The translations under genes were made by a program, and so were the position numbers. Below, one piece after another: positions 52,128 to 61,271 of a stretch of 64,000 nucleotides of DNA. Under the pieces are notes generated by a model. It saw nothing but the letters and a program-made list of their open reading frames with translations, did no database searches and had not been told where the DNA came from. Every line of letters starts with the position of its first letter. Position 1 is the first letter of the stretch. The DNA is from Micromonospora_E sp048060115. Its GTDB lineage: Bacteria; Actinomycetota; Actinomycetes; Mycobacteriales; Micromonosporaceae. The stretch lies in the NCBI RefSeq assembly GCF_048060115.1, contig NZ_JBHMIM010000012.1:61045-125044 (forward strand), written 5' to 3'.

Positions 52128-53102
52128 GTGTCCCAGATTCCCACCGTCACCCTCGATGACGTGCACGACGCCGCCGACCAGATCGCCGGGGTAGCGCACC
52201 GCACCCCGGTGCTGCGCTCCCGGACGCTGGACGCGCTGGCCGGCGCCGAGGTGTTCATCAAGTGTGAGAACCTGCAGCGGATCGGTGCGTTCAAGTTCCG
52301 CGGCGCCTACAACGCGATCTCCCGGCTCTCACCCGCGCAGTTGGCCAGGGGCATCGCCGCCTACTCGTCGGGTAATCACGCCCAGGCCGTCGCCCTCGCC
52401 GCCCGGGAGCTCGGTACCACCGCGGTCATCGTCATGCCACAGGACACCCCGGAGTCGAAGATGGCAGCGGTGACCGGCTACGGAGCAGAGGTCGTCACCT
52501 ACGACCGGTACACCGGCGACCGGGTCGCCATCGGTGCGGCGCTGGCCACCGACCGGGGCCTGGCGCTGATCCCGCCGTACGAGCATCCGCATGTCATCGC
52601 CGGACAGGGCACCGCCGCCCTGGAACTCATGGCGCAGGTGGGGCCACTTGACGCGTTGCTGGTGCCCGTCGGCGGTGGCGGACTCGCCGCCGGCACCGCC
52701 GTCGCCGGCAAGGGAACACAGCCCGGGATCCAGGTCATCGGAGTCGAACCGACCGCCGGCGACGACACCAGGCGGTCGCTTGCCGCTGGCCGGCGGGTCG
52801 CCATCGCGGTGCCCCGCACCATCGCCGACGGCCAGGCCGCCGAGACCCCCGGGGAGTTGACCTTCTCGATCAACCAGCGGCTGCTCGACGACATCGTGCT
52901 GGTCGACGACGACGAGATCCGCGCGGCGATGCGGTTCGCCTTCGACCGGATGAAGATCGTCGTCGAGCCGAGCGGGGCCACCGGCCTCGCCGCGCTGCTC
53001 GCCGGGCGGCTGGCCCCGGCACCGGCCCGGATGGGGTTGATCATCTCCGGCGGCAACATCGACACCAGGCGCTTCATGACTCTGCTGGGCCCGGCCAGCT
53101 GA
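52128..53102 (+). CDS. Threonine/serine dehydratase family PLP enzyme
   Basis: The 324-residue protein has the PLP Lys in IGAFKFRGAYNAIS near residue 60, SSGNHAQAVALAAREL, the Gly-rich phosphate loop VPVGGGGLAAGTA and a C-terminal VEPSGATGLAALL. It lacks the C-terminal ACT domain of biosynthetic IlvA, so it is of the catabolic threonine dehydratase/serine racemase type and deaminates Thr or Ser (or racemises Ser). GTG 52128 has a strong GGAGG. Confidence 0.9.
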   Translation: MSQIPTVTLDDVHDAADQIAGVAHRTPVLRSRTLDALAGAEVFIKCENLQRIGAFKFRGAYNAISRLSPAQLARGIAAYSSGNHAQAVALAARELGTTAVIVMPQDTPESKMAAVTGYGAEVVTYDRYTGDRVAIGAALATDRGLALIPPYEHPHVIAGQGTAALELMAQVGPLDALLVPVGGGGLAAGTAVAGKGTQPGIQVIGVEPTAGDDTRRSLAAGRRVAIAVPRTIADGQAAETPGELTFSINQRLLDDIVLVDDDEIRAAMRFAFDRMKIVVEPSGATGLAALLAGRLAPAPARMGLIISGGNIDTRRFMTLLGPAS

Positions 53103-53108
53103 CCGCTG

Positions 53109-53137
53109 CCGGCCACCCGACGGTCGGGTGGCCGGCA
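53109..53137. terminator. Hairpin terminator between dehydratase and subtilase genes
   Basis: A 13-bp perfect GC-rich stem (GCCGGCCACCCGA and its complement) around CGG, six bases after the dehydratase stop. It is placed between convergent genes, so it may serve both. Confidence 0.75.
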
Positions 53138-53179
53138 CGGTAGTCACACCGGCGCGCCGCGACAGCGCACGCTCGGCGA

Positions 53180-54394
53180 CTACAGCGACCGCTTGTTGAG
53201 CAACAGGTTCGGGGTGCCGGACAGGCTACCGGTCACCACACCGGTGGATCCGTTCGAGACGATCCAGTCGTGCACCGTCGACTGGGTCGCGTCACCGTAC
53301 GTGGCCTTGTAGAGCGCCGCGACGCCGGCGGCGTGCGGCGACGCCATCGAGGTGCCGTTCACCGATTTGGTGGTCGAGGTGGGGTACGTCGAGACGATCG
53401 ACGACCCCGGAGCGTAGATGTCCACACACGAACCGGTCGACGAGTAGCTGGCCCTGGCGTCCGTCGAGGTGGTGGCCGCGACCACCAGTGTGGCGGTGAG
53501 ATTGCGCGGCAGCCGGTCACACGAGTCGCCGCCCGTGTTGCCGGCGGACGCGGCGAGAAAGACCCCGCTGCCCATCATCCGGGTCAGCGCGGTGGCCAGG
53601 GTGGCGCTGTAGGTGTAGTTCCAGGAGGCATTCGCCACCGCCGGCCTGACCGCATTCGCCGTCACCCAGTCGACCGCGCCGATGGCGCTCGACAGGGTGC
53701 CTCCACCGGAACAGTTCAGCCACTTCACGCCGTGGAGCCGGATGTTCTTCGCGACGCCGTACGTCGTCGAGCCGATGGTGCCGGCGACGTGCGTACCGTG
53801 TCCGTTGCAGTCGGTGTCGTTGCCGTCGATCGAGTTGTACGCGAACTGGGCCCGGCCGCCGAAGTCCGGGTGGTTCGCCTGGATTCCCGAGTCGATGACG
53901 TACGCGTGCACCCCGGCACCGGTCGAGTCGTAGGTGTAGCTCGACGACAACGGCAGGCCCGCCTGGTCGATCCGGTCGATCCCCCACGTCGGCGGGTTGG
54001 TCTGGGTCGCGTCGACCACGTTCGACTGCATCACGTCACGTTCGATGCTCAGCACGTCGGCGTTGTGCGACAACTCGGCCACCTGGGCCGAGGTGAGCCG
54101 GGCCGCGAAGCCGTTGAGCGCGCTACGGAAGTACGCCGTCGGGCGCGCCCGCAACGCGCGGACCGGCACTGCCGCGTCGGTTCCGGGCTTCATCGTGACG
54201 ACGTACGCCCCGGCAATGACGGTGACGTCCGACGCGGCCCGCGGGGTGGTGATCGGCAGCGCGATGGCCCGGTACGGCCCGCCGGCAGCCATCGCCGGCT
54301 GCGGCGGCGCGAGCAGGGTGATGACGACGGCGGCCGTGCTGGCGGTGGCGGCAGCCACGACGCGACGCAGGCGTCGTAGACGTGCTTGTGACAC
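53180..54394 (-). CDS. Secreted S8 family serine protease (subtilase)
   Basis: The 404-residue preproenzyme has a signal peptide (about 1-37), an inhibitor I9-type propeptide (GAYVVTMKPGTDA ... SIERDVMQ, to about 122) and a subtilisin domain. The domain carries catalytic Asp168 (AYVIDSGI), His202 (NGHGTHVAGTIG) and Ser349 (NGTSMASPHAAG), with oxyanion Asn in AASAGNTGG. It has the proteinase K-like length and no extra C-terminal domain. GTG 54394 has GAGGAGG upstream. Confidence 0.95.
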   Translation of the reverse strand: MSQARLRRLRRVVAAATASTAAVVITLLAPPQPAMAAGGPYRAIALPITTPRAASDVTVIAGAYVVTMKPGTDAAVPVRALRARPTAYFRSALNGFAARLTSAQVAELSHNADVLSIERDVMQSNVVDATQTNPPTWGIDRIDQAGLPLSSSYTYDSTGAGVHAYVIDSGIQANHPDFGGRAQFAYNSIDGNDTDCNGHGTHVAGTIGSTTYGVAKNIRLHGVKWLNCSGGGTLSSAIGAVDWVTANAVRPAVANASWNYTYSATLATALTRMMGSGVFLAASAGNTGGDSCDRLPRNLTATLVVAATTSTDARASYSSTGSCVDIYAPGSSIVSTYPTSTTKSVNGTSMASPHAAGVAALYKATYGDATQSTVHDWIVSNGSTGVVTGSLSGTPNLLLNKRSL

Positions 54395-54411
54395 AGAGCC
54401 TCCTCAGGGCA

Positions 54412-54484
54412 GATCATCTGGCATAGATGATCATTCGCGATGACGACAGGCTATATTGATCCACCTGATCCGATAAGAGATCAG
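54412..54484 (-). promoter_or_regulatory. Two inverted repeats upstream of the subtilase gene
   Basis: GATCATCT (54412-54419) pairs with AGATGATC (54425-54432), and CTGATC (54465-54470) pairs with GATCAG (54479-54484), in a region clearly richer in A and T than its surroundings. The first is only 18 bases from the start. They are candidates for operators or leader hairpins. Confidence 0.4.
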
Positions 54485-54586
54485 CGGCTACAGGTTTGTT
54501 GAACCTCACCCACCGCGGGCGATCCGCCGGCCCGGTCCGGCACCTAGGGTCGTCCAGGGACGCACCGAGCGGGAGGTGAGGCGTCG

Positions 54587-55024
54587 ATGGCCGACACACT
54601 CGAGCACGCACTCGACCAACTGGCCCGAAGCGACGGGTCCGTCCTGGTCCGGCTGCCACCACATCTGCGCGGCACCGTCCGGTTCGACGTGCGCTGCGAA
54701 CGGGAGACGACCCACTGGTTTGTCAGCCTGGACAATGGGAAGGTCCAGGTGTCGTCGACCGGTGCCGAACCCGACGCGACGATCATCGGTGACCGTGCCC
54801 TGTTCGATCGGCTGGCCTGCGGACAGGACCGGTTCATCCCCATGCTGTTCCGTAACGCACTCGTGGTGGAGGGAGACCTGGGCATCGCGGACCAGATCTC
54901 GAGAGTCCTGTTCGCGGGTGCCCCGCCCGGGCAGCACCCGAAGGACTTCGCCGCCGATAGGGGTGCAGCGCATGAACGAGAAGACAGTCAGCATCCTGGA
55001 CGGGAACACGTTCGTCGTCACTGA
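54587..55024 (+). CDS. SCP2 sterol-binding-like domain protein
   Basis: The 145-residue protein has an SCP2-like core: GTVRFDVRCERETTHWFVSL, VQVSSTGAEPDATIIGDRALFDRLACG and ALVVEGDLGIADQISRVLF. It probably binds a hydrophobic ligand; which one is unknown. ATG 54587 has GGGAGG. The last 53 bases overlap the next gene in another frame, so its final 17 residues or so are probably unstructured. Overlap with a debranching enzyme gene is unusual. Confidence 0.8.
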   Translation: MADTLEHALDQLARSDGSVLVRLPPHLRGTVRFDVRCERETTHWFVSLDNGKVQVSSTGAEPDATIIGDRALFDRLACGQDRFIPMLFRNALVVEGDLGIADQISRVLFAGAPPGQHPKDFAADRGAAHEREDSQHPGREHVRRH

Positions 55025-57062
55025 CGAACGCGGCGACGTCACCCAGTCACCCGATTTCCCGACCGGGCTGTTCTCGTTCGACACCCGGTTCCTGTCGACG
55101 TGGGTGCTGCTGGTCGACGGGGATCGGTTGAACGTCCTGTCCCGCGACGACCTGCATTTCTTCGAGACCCGCTTCTTCCTCGTTCCCGGCCGCCCCACCC
55201 ACTACGTCGACGCCAAGGTCTCGGTCATCCGCGAACAGTCGATCGGGGCGACGTTCGTCGAACGCCTCACGGTGTTCAACCACGACATCGCGCCCGCCGC
55301 CATCTGCCTGCGGGTGGAGATGGACACCGACTTCGCCGACCTGTTCGAGATCAAGGAAGTCCAGGGCAAGCAGGGTGTGAAGACGGCACACCGGGAGCAC
55401 GGCGAACTGCGCTACACCTACCAGCGGGAGGCCTTCCGCCGCGACACCATCGTCTCCAGCACCTCGCCGGTGCGCATCGACGACGGCGGTATGACCTTCG
55501 ACATCCGACTGGAGCCCCGCGGTCAGTGGCAGACCGAACTCCGGGTCGACCCGATCATCAACGGCGGTGACTGCGAATCGCCCACCGTGTGGGGCGCCTA
55601 CCGGCGCCGTGCCCGGCCCCAGATGCGCCAAGAGCTGGAACACTGGCTCGACCGGTCACCGCAGTTGCTGACCGACAGTGAACCGCTGCAGACCGCCTAC
55701 GAGCGCAGCCTGATCGATCTGGCCGCGATGCGCTACGCGTCGCTGACGGCCACCGGTCCGATCCCCACCGCCGGGCTGCCCTGGTTCATGACCCTGTTCG
55801 GCCGCGACAGCATCTTCATCAGCCTGCAGACCATGCCGTTCCTGCCCCTGCTGACCCCGCCGGTGCTCCGCCTGCTCGGGTCGCTGCAGGGTGGCAGCCT
55901 CGACGACCTGCGCGAAGAGGAACCCGGCAAGATCCTGCACGAGCTGCGGTACGGGGAGTCGGCGGCCTTCCAGGAGCAGCCACACACCCCGTACTACGGC
56001 TCGGCCGACGCCACGCCGCTGTTCGTCGTGCTACTCGACGAGTACGAACGGTGGAGCGGAGACGCCGACCTGGTCCGCGGCCTCGAACGTCAGGCCCGCA
56101 ACGCCCTGCACTGGATCGACGAGTACGGCGACCTGCTCGGCAACGGCTACATCTCCTACTGGCGGCGCAACACCCGCAACGGGCTGGAGAACCAGTGCTG
56201 GAAGGACTCCTGGGACTCGATCTCGTACCGGGACGGTCGCTTGTCGGCGCTACCGCGCGCCACCTGCGAGTTGCAGGGGTACGCCTACGACGCGAAGGTG
56301 CGCGGTGCCCGGCTGGCCCGCGAGTTCTGGAACGACCCGGCCTACGCCGACCGGTTGGAACGGGAGGCCGCGGACCTCAAGTGCCGGTTCAACCGTGACT
56401 TCTGGGTCGCCGACGGCGAGTACTACGCACTCGCGCTGGACCCCGACGGCACCCCGGTGGACGCCCTGTCGTCGAACATCGGCCATCTGCTCTGGAGCGG
56501 AATCGTCGACTCCGGGCGCGCCCGCAGGATCGCCGACCACCTGCTCGGACCGGACATGTTCACTGGCTGGGGCGTACGCACCCTGGCCGAGAGCCAGGCG
56601 CGATACAACCCGGTCGGCTACCACGTCGGCACGGTCTGGCCCTTCGACAACTCGATCATCGCGTGGGGTCTGCAACGCTACGGCTTCGCCGCCGAGGCGG
56701 CGCGCATCGCCGAAGGCATGATCGACGCGTCGGAGTACTTCGACGGGCGCCTGCCCGAGGCGTTCGCCGGCTACCGGCGGGAGACGACCGGGTACCCCGT
56801 CGAGTACCCGACGGCGTGCAGCCCGCAGGGCTGGTCGGCGGGGGCGATGCTGCTCCTGCTGCGGACCATGCTCGGGCTTACCCCGTACGCGGACCATCTG
56901 GGGGTCGACCCACATCTACCAGCCTCGATACCACGGATCGAGCTGCTCGACGTTCCCGGCCGGTGGGGGCGGGCAGATGCCCTCGGCCGACGTGCCGAAC
57001 ACCGCAGCCGGCAGCACACCCGTCTGTTGGCCCGCCTCGGTCACGGCGGAAGCCACTACTAG
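54972..57062 (+). CDS. Glycogen debranching N-terminal domain/amylo-alpha-1,6-glucosidase-like protein
   Basis: The 696-residue protein has a GDE N-terminal domain (SILDGNTFVVTDERGDV, GLFSFDTRFLSTWVLLVDG, residues about 8-210) and a six-hairpin (alpha/alpha)6 domain. The latter has LPWFMTLFGRDSIFISLQTM, CWKDSWDSISYRDGRL and GTVWPFDNSIIAWGL, the usual layout of MGH1-like GH enzymes of the GH15/GH63 kind. It should cleave alpha-glucosidic or similar bonds in the cytoplasm, since no signal is seen. ATG 54972 has GGGG upstream; translation may be coupled to the SCP2 gene. Confidence 0.9.
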   Translation: MNEKTVSILDGNTFVVTDERGDVTQSPDFPTGLFSFDTRFLSTWVLLVDGDRLNVLSRDDLHFFETRFFLVPGRPTHYVDAKVSVIREQSIGATFVERLTVFNHDIAPAAICLRVEMDTDFADLFEIKEVQGKQGVKTAHREHGELRYTYQREAFRRDTIVSSTSPVRIDDGGMTFDIRLEPRGQWQTELRVDPIINGGDCESPTVWGAYRRRARPQMRQELEHWLDRSPQLLTDSEPLQTAYERSLIDLAAMRYASLTATGPIPTAGLPWFMTLFGRDSIFISLQTMPFLPLLTPPVLRLLGSLQGGSLDDLREEEPGKILHELRYGESAAFQEQPHTPYYGSADATPLFVVLLDEYERWSGDADLVRGLERQARNALHWIDEYGDLLGNGYISYWRRNTRNGLENQCWKDSWDSISYRDGRLSALPRATCELQGYAYDAKVRGARLAREFWNDPAYADRLEREAADLKCRFNRDFWVADGEYYALALDPDGTPVDALSSNIGHLLWSGIVDSGRARRIADHLLGPDMFTGWGVRTLAESQARYNPVGYHVGTVWPFDNSIIAWGLQRYGFAAEAARIAEGMIDASEYFDGRLPEAFAGYRRETTGYPVEYPTACSPQGWSAGAMLLLLRTMLGLTPYADHLGVDPHLPASIPRIELLDVPGRWGRADALGRRAEHRSRQHTRLLARLGHGGSHY

Positions 57063-57124
57063 CCCGCCGGGCGCCGGGCGCCGAAGCAGCCGAATCGCCC
57101 CGGCGCGGCCGGAGCCGAGCCGGG

Positions 57125-58114
57125 TCACCCCTGCCGTTGTCGCGCCCGATCGACGAGGTCCGTGCCGCGCTCGCCGACGGCGTCCGCGTCGACCGCCAGA
57201 TCCGGATCGCCCGCCGGCCGGGGTACGCAGAGCCACAACGCCGCCGGCCGCACCGTGGCCCGCAGGGCACGGCCCGGGTCGATCAGATCACCGTCGAGCT
57301 CCCTGGGCTGGTCACGGTCGCTCGAGACGGTGACCTCGCGACCCCGGTACGTCTGCATCCGGGGCACCCGGCCCCGGCCACGGGCCAGCGCCCAGCCCAG
57401 CACCAGCCAGTGCCGGACCGTACGCGGAGTGAGCACGGCGACGTCGAGCAGCCCGTCGTCTGGCTCGGCGTCGGCCAACAGGGTGACACCGCCCTGCAAC
57501 CGACCGACGTTGGCGACCAGCACGGTGCGCGCCCGTGCACGGATCAGCGGCTGGTCGTCGATCTGCAGCCGTACCCGCATCGGCCGGTCGCGCAGGTGCC
57601 GGACGGCGCCGGCGAGGTACGCCGGCCAGCCGATCCGCGCCTTGGCCTTCTCGGACGTGGCGGCGAGCATCTTGGCGTCGAAGCCCATCCCCGCCATCAC
57701 CACGAAGTAGCGGCCGTCCTCCAGCTGGCCGACGTCCAGCCGTCGCTTCCCACGGTCGACCGCCACCTGCAGGCCGGCGGCGAGGTCGGTGGACAGCCCC
57801 AGATTGGCGGCGAGCAGGTTGCCGGTGCCGGCCGGCAGGATCGCCAGCGCCACATCAGTGTCGACCAGCGCCGCGACGCAGGACATCACGGTGCCGTCCC
57901 CGCCACAGGCGAACACGACGTCGACGCCGGCCTCGACCGCCTGTCGAGCCTGGCCCTCGCCCGGGTCGTCGACCGTGGTCGACATCCAGACCGGCTCGGC
58001 CCAGCCGGCCTCGGCCAGGGCGACCTCGACGGTCGAGCGCAGTCGGTCGAGGTCGGCGACCTTGGCCGGATTGACCACGACGGCGCAGCGGAGCACGTTC
58101 GGTTGCTCGTTCAC
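57125..58114 (-). CDS. Diacylglycerol/sphingosine kinase-like protein
   Basis: The 329-residue protein has the DAGK catalytic signature: VVVNPAKVADLDRLR at the start, VVFACGGDGTVMSCVAAL with GGDGT near residue 72, ILPAGTGNLLAANLGL, and GFDAKMLA mid-protein. It phosphorylates a lipid such as diacylglycerol, or an undecaprenol-like substrate. It starts with GTG 58114 and stands alone. Confidence 0.9.
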   Translation of the reverse strand: MNEQPNVLRCAVVVNPAKVADLDRLRSTVEVALAEAGWAEPVWMSTTVDDPGEGQARQAVEAGVDVVFACGGDGTVMSCVAALVDTDVALAILPAGTGNLLAANLGLSTDLAAGLQVAVDRGKRRLDVGQLEDGRYFVVMAGMGFDAKMLAATSEKAKARIGWPAYLAGAVRHLRDRPMRVRLQIDDQPLIRARARTVLVANVGRLQGGVTLLADAEPDDGLLDVAVLTPRTVRHWLVLGWALARGRGRVPRMQTYRGREVTVSSDRDQPRELDGDLIDPGRALRATVRPAALWLCVPRPAGDPDLAVDADAVGERGTDLVDRARQRQG

Positions 58115-58194
58115 CGCGTCAGTCTGTCCGACGCGACCTGCCCTGGCCAGTCGACCAACCGACCGGCCAGGGGTCCGGCGCCCAGGCGGTCAGG

Positions 58195-59664
58195 TCAACT
58201 GGTCACCCGGAAGGTCGCATCGCTGCGGCCCTGCGCGTTGGTGATCGGATCGAGCCGCAGCAGGTAGCCGTAGTGCCGGATGTAGCGGTCGGGGAAGTTG
58301 TAGGACTGGAACGACGTCCACGACGGGTCGGCCAACCCGGCCACCCGCCGGAAGCTGGCGTCCGCCGCGAAGGTCGTGGTGCCGTCGTTGGCCGCCAGCA
58401 CGAAGTCGTACCCGTAGTGCCGCAGGAAGTAGCCCGGGTAGTTGACCGATGCGAACGACACGTGTGCCGATCCGCCGGCCAGGCCGGGGACAAGACGGAA
58501 CTGGGCGTCCTGGGCTGGGCTGGGGTTGACGTCGATCCGGACGTCGAAGTTGGCGTGCCGGACGTAGCGGTCCTGGTGGTTGTAGGACTGGATGCGGTTG
58601 ACCGGCACGGTGGATCCCCAGCGGTCGAGCACCCGGGACTGCTCGGCGGCGGTCAGGTTGAGGATCGATCCGTGTCGCTTGCGGGTGCCACCCATGTTGA
58701 AGTCGGATCGGGTCCGGAAGTTCTGGGTGGCGCCCAGGTTGGTCGAGGTGACCGGCAGATAGCCGCGGCCGGTCGCGTACTGGTCCAGCCACAGCACCCA
58801 TTCGTTGCGGCCGTTGAACTGGGCCCACATCGGCCCCTCGACGACGTTGCCGCCACCCGTGCCGTTGGAGATGCCCAGGTGCGAGAGGTTGCCGAGCATC
58901 GTCCAGGAGCCGAGGATCGAGTTGCTGGCCTCGATGGTGATGTGGCCGTCGGCCGACGCCCGGTAGTAGCGGTAGCCGCCGACGCTGCCCGGCACCTCGA
59001 TGATCTGGGTGTCGATGATGCCCTGGCCGGTGCCTCGGTCCAAGTAGAGCTGCGGGGCGGTGACGGTACGGAAGTCGCTGGTCCGCACGTACCAGATCCG
59101 GTGCTTGGTCACCCCGTCACGGGCGGAGTTCGTCGCCCAGTAGATGACGTAGTCGCCGGTGGCCGGGTTGTAGATGGCCTCGGGCGCCCAGGCGTTACCG
59201 GCTCCGGCGATCCCGCCGGCGACGTTGAGTAGTCGCGGGGCGGACCAGTTGACCAGGTCGGTCGACTCCCACACCACGATCGAGGTGCTCCCCCGGTTGG
59301 CCGCGTCGTTCCACGACGTACCGCTGGCGATCCGCAGGTCCGTCGCGATGATCCAGTACCGGTCGCCGGCGGGTGACCGGAGAAGGACCGGGTCCCGTAC
59401 GCCACGGGTGCCGACGGTGGAGAGCAGGACCGGGCTGCCGTTGTTGAGGTCGGTCCATCGCAGGCCGTCGGTGCTGTGCGCGAGGTAGATCTGCTCACCG
59501 GTGGCCGACTCACCGGTGAAGTGGGCCATCAGATACCCGGTGAACGGGTCGAGCGCGGCGGCTGGCTCCGGCGCGGCGACCGACCAGGAGGTGAACAGCA
59601 GACAGGCCGCGGCGAGGGTGGCCCCGAGCCGGGTATGTAGCAGACGGTGACGGATTCTCGACAT
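58195..59664 (-). CDS. Secreted GH43-type arabinan hydrolase with C-terminal AbfB (CBM42) domain
   Basis: The 489-residue protein has a signal peptide (about 1-38), a five-bladed propeller GH43-like domain (GYLMAHFTGESATGEQIYLA, RDPVLLRSPAGDRYWIIATD, NAWAPEAIYNPATGDYVIYW, VEGPMWAQFNGRNEWVLWLD). It ends in an AbfB domain with the tell-tale IQSYNHQDRYVRHANFDVRI, SVNYPGYFLRHYGYDF and SYNFPDRYIRHYGYLLRL (about 350-489). AbfB binds arabinose side chains, so arabinan or arabinoxylan is the likely substrate. GGGAG precedes ATG 59664. Confidence 0.9.
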   Translation of the reverse strand: MSRIRHRLLHTRLGATLAAACLLFTSWSVAAPEPAAALDPFTGYLMAHFTGESATGEQIYLAHSTDGLRWTDLNNGSPVLLSTVGTRGVRDPVLLRSPAGDRYWIIATDLRIASGTSWNDAANRGSTSIVVWESTDLVNWSAPRLLNVAGGIAGAGNAWAPEAIYNPATGDYVIYWATNSARDGVTKHRIWYVRTSDFRTVTAPQLYLDRGTGQGIIDTQIIEVPGSVGGYRYYRASADGHITIEASNSILGSWTMLGNLSHLGISNGTGGGNVVEGPMWAQFNGRNEWVLWLDQYATGRGYLPVTSTNLGATQNFRTRSDFNMGGTRKRHGSILNLTAAEQSRVLDRWGSTVPVNRIQSYNHQDRYVRHANFDVRIDVNPSPAQDAQFRLVPGLAGGSAHVSFASVNYPGYFLRHYGYDFVLAANDGTTTFAADASFRRVAGLADPSWTSFQSYNFPDRYIRHYGYLLRLDPITNAQGRSDATFRVTS

Positions 59665-59742
59665 CGGGTCTCCCGCTGAGGTGGAGGGCAGGTCGGTCGG
59701 GTGCGGTCGATGGGTGGTCCAGGGCTGGTCGCGCCGGTCAGG

Positions 59743-60378
59743 TCAGCGGTTCGGCGCGACCGGAACGATGCTGCCGTCGGCGGCGAACTCCATCCGGTCG
59801 ATGGCGATCTCCCGGTTGGTGCCGTGCCGGCCGGCCTGGCGAACCGGTGGTACGTGATGGGCCAGGTGTCGCTGCCCTGGGCGCGGACCACCGGGTGATG
59901 TTCGGTGCCCTTGACGCCGGCCGCGAGCCGCTTCTGCAGCACCACACCCCGGTAGGGCACGCCCGGGTCGGGACGGAGTACTGGCCGCCACGGATCAACG
60001 GCTGGTCCCACGCGTCGCGGAACAGCCCGACCGGCGAGTCCGCCACGGCGACGCCGAGGTGCCTGACCGTGTCCCCGCTGGCCGCCCCGCCGGAGAAGTG
60101 GAGGCAGTGGCGGCCGTTGAATGTGGTCAGGTGCGGGTCGGCGAAGAGCCCGGGGATCACCGGCCCCTGGTTCGTCGGGGGTGCCAGCGGCGCGGCGATC
60201 CGGAATGAGCTGTCCGCCCGGAAGGCCTCGCAGTCGAGGTGCCGCAGGTACCGGCCGGATAGTTGACCGATGCCAGTGACCGCGCTCCGGCCGGTAGGGG
60301 AGCGGCGCTCGCCGTGCCGCTGACGCCGAGGATCATCACGCAGCAGATCGCCGTCGACAGGCCGGGAGCAGGACACAA
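59743..60378 (-). pseudogene. Decayed AbfB-GH43 glycosidase gene (several frameshifts and an internal deletion)
   Basis: In order on the minus strand: a signal peptide start (ATG 60378, ICCVMILGVSGTASA) and AbfB beginning SLASVNYP. One base is lost near 60252 and the reading moves to YLRHLDCEAFRADSSFRI and PVIPGLFADPHLTTFNGRH (GH43 blade start). A middle section is missing; then in a second frame come LQKRLAAGVKGTEHHPVVRA and DTWPITYHRFARPAG, and near 59826 a further shift gives GTNREIAIDRMEFAADGSIV. At least three frame changes and the loss of most of the propeller show that it is dead. Confidence 0.8.
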
Positions 60379-60396
60379 TCACATCGGCACACTCCT

Positions 60397-60412
60397 GTGT
60401 TAGCGCTAACAC
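60397..60412 (-). promoter_or_regulatory. Perfect 16-bp LacI-family-type operator (GTGTTAGCGCTAACAC)
   Basis: A perfect palindrome with the central TTAGCGCTAA, typical of LacI-family operators in actinobacteria and often linked to arabinose/xylose use. It lies 19 bases before the start of the decayed GH43 gene. No LacI regulator is encoded in the window. The intact operator next to a dead gene suggests recent decay, or use by another promoter. Confidence 0.75.
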
Positions 60413-60573
60413 GCTGGTCGACAGACCGTTAGATCGCTATTGCCAACTGAGATCGATAGTGTTAACTGACCAAGCCATGGCTGTCAATACCTGGACGGTA
60501 CGGACATCCGGCCCGCCGACGCCCGGCGGTTCCAGCGGCCGCCGCCGGCCAGCTCGGCCCGTTATGGTGGTGC

Positions 60574-61260
60574 ATGCTCGACGGACTCGTCTCCCGCGCG
60601 CGCCGCCTCGTTCCCCGCGACGGCCGGCTGATCCTCGGCATCGCCGGCTGTCCCGCGGCCGGGAAGTCGACCCTGGCCCGGATCCTGGTCGACGAACTGG
60701 ACCGGCACGGGGACACACCAGCGGCACTGGTGCCGATGGACGGATTTCATCTGTCCGACGCAGCCCTGACCCGGCTCGGCCGGCTCCACCGCAAGGGCGC
60801 CGTCGACACCTTCGACGGCGACGGCTACCTCGCCCTGCTCCGCCGGCTCCGTGCCGACCGGCAGCGGACCGTCTGGGCACCAGGCTTCGAACGCGACATC
60901 GAGCAACCCATCGCCGGGACCATCCCGGTCGACCCCCGGGTCCGGCTGGTCGTCACCGAAGGCAACTACCTGCTCGCCGAGGAGCATCCCTGGTCGCAGG
61001 TACGCACCGAACTGACCGAGGTGTGGTTCTGCCACCTCGACGAGACGGTCCGCCGGGACCGACTCGTCCGCCGGCACGTCGAGTTCGGGAAGTCCGATCA
61101 AACGGCCCGCAGCTGGGTGGCCGTTGTGGACGACCCGAACGCACGGCTGATCGAGGCCGGCCGCCACCGGGCAGACCTGGTCATCGACATGGCCCGGCTC
61201 GGGACGATCGATGCCGAAGCGCCGACCGCACCCGCGGTTGGCCCGGGTCCGGCGAGGTGA
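60574..61260 (+). CDS. P-loop nucleoside/nucleotide kinase family protein (uridine kinase/PanK-like)
   Basis: The 228-residue protein has the P-loop IAGCPAAGKSTLARIL at residues about 22-37, VPMDGFHLSDAAL and a VVTEGNYLLAEEHPW motif. This is the fold of the uridine kinase/phosphoribulokinase/type I pantothenate kinase group, as found in the 'nucleoside/nucleotide kinase' or fructose-kinase-like FrcK proteins. It phosphorylates a small sugar-type or nucleoside-type substrate. Confidence 0.88.
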   Translation: MLDGLVSRARRLVPRDGRLILGIAGCPAAGKSTLARILVDELDRHGDTPAALVPMDGFHLSDAALTRLGRLHRKGAVDTFDGDGYLALLRRLRADRQRTVWAPGFERDIEQPIAGTIPVDPRVRLVVTEGNYLLAEEHPWSQVRTELTEVWFCHLDETVRRDRLVRRHVEFGKSDQTARSWVAVVDDPNARLIEAGRHRADLVIDMARLGTIDAEAPTAPAVGPGPAR

Positions 61261-61271
61261 GGTGGCCGCGG

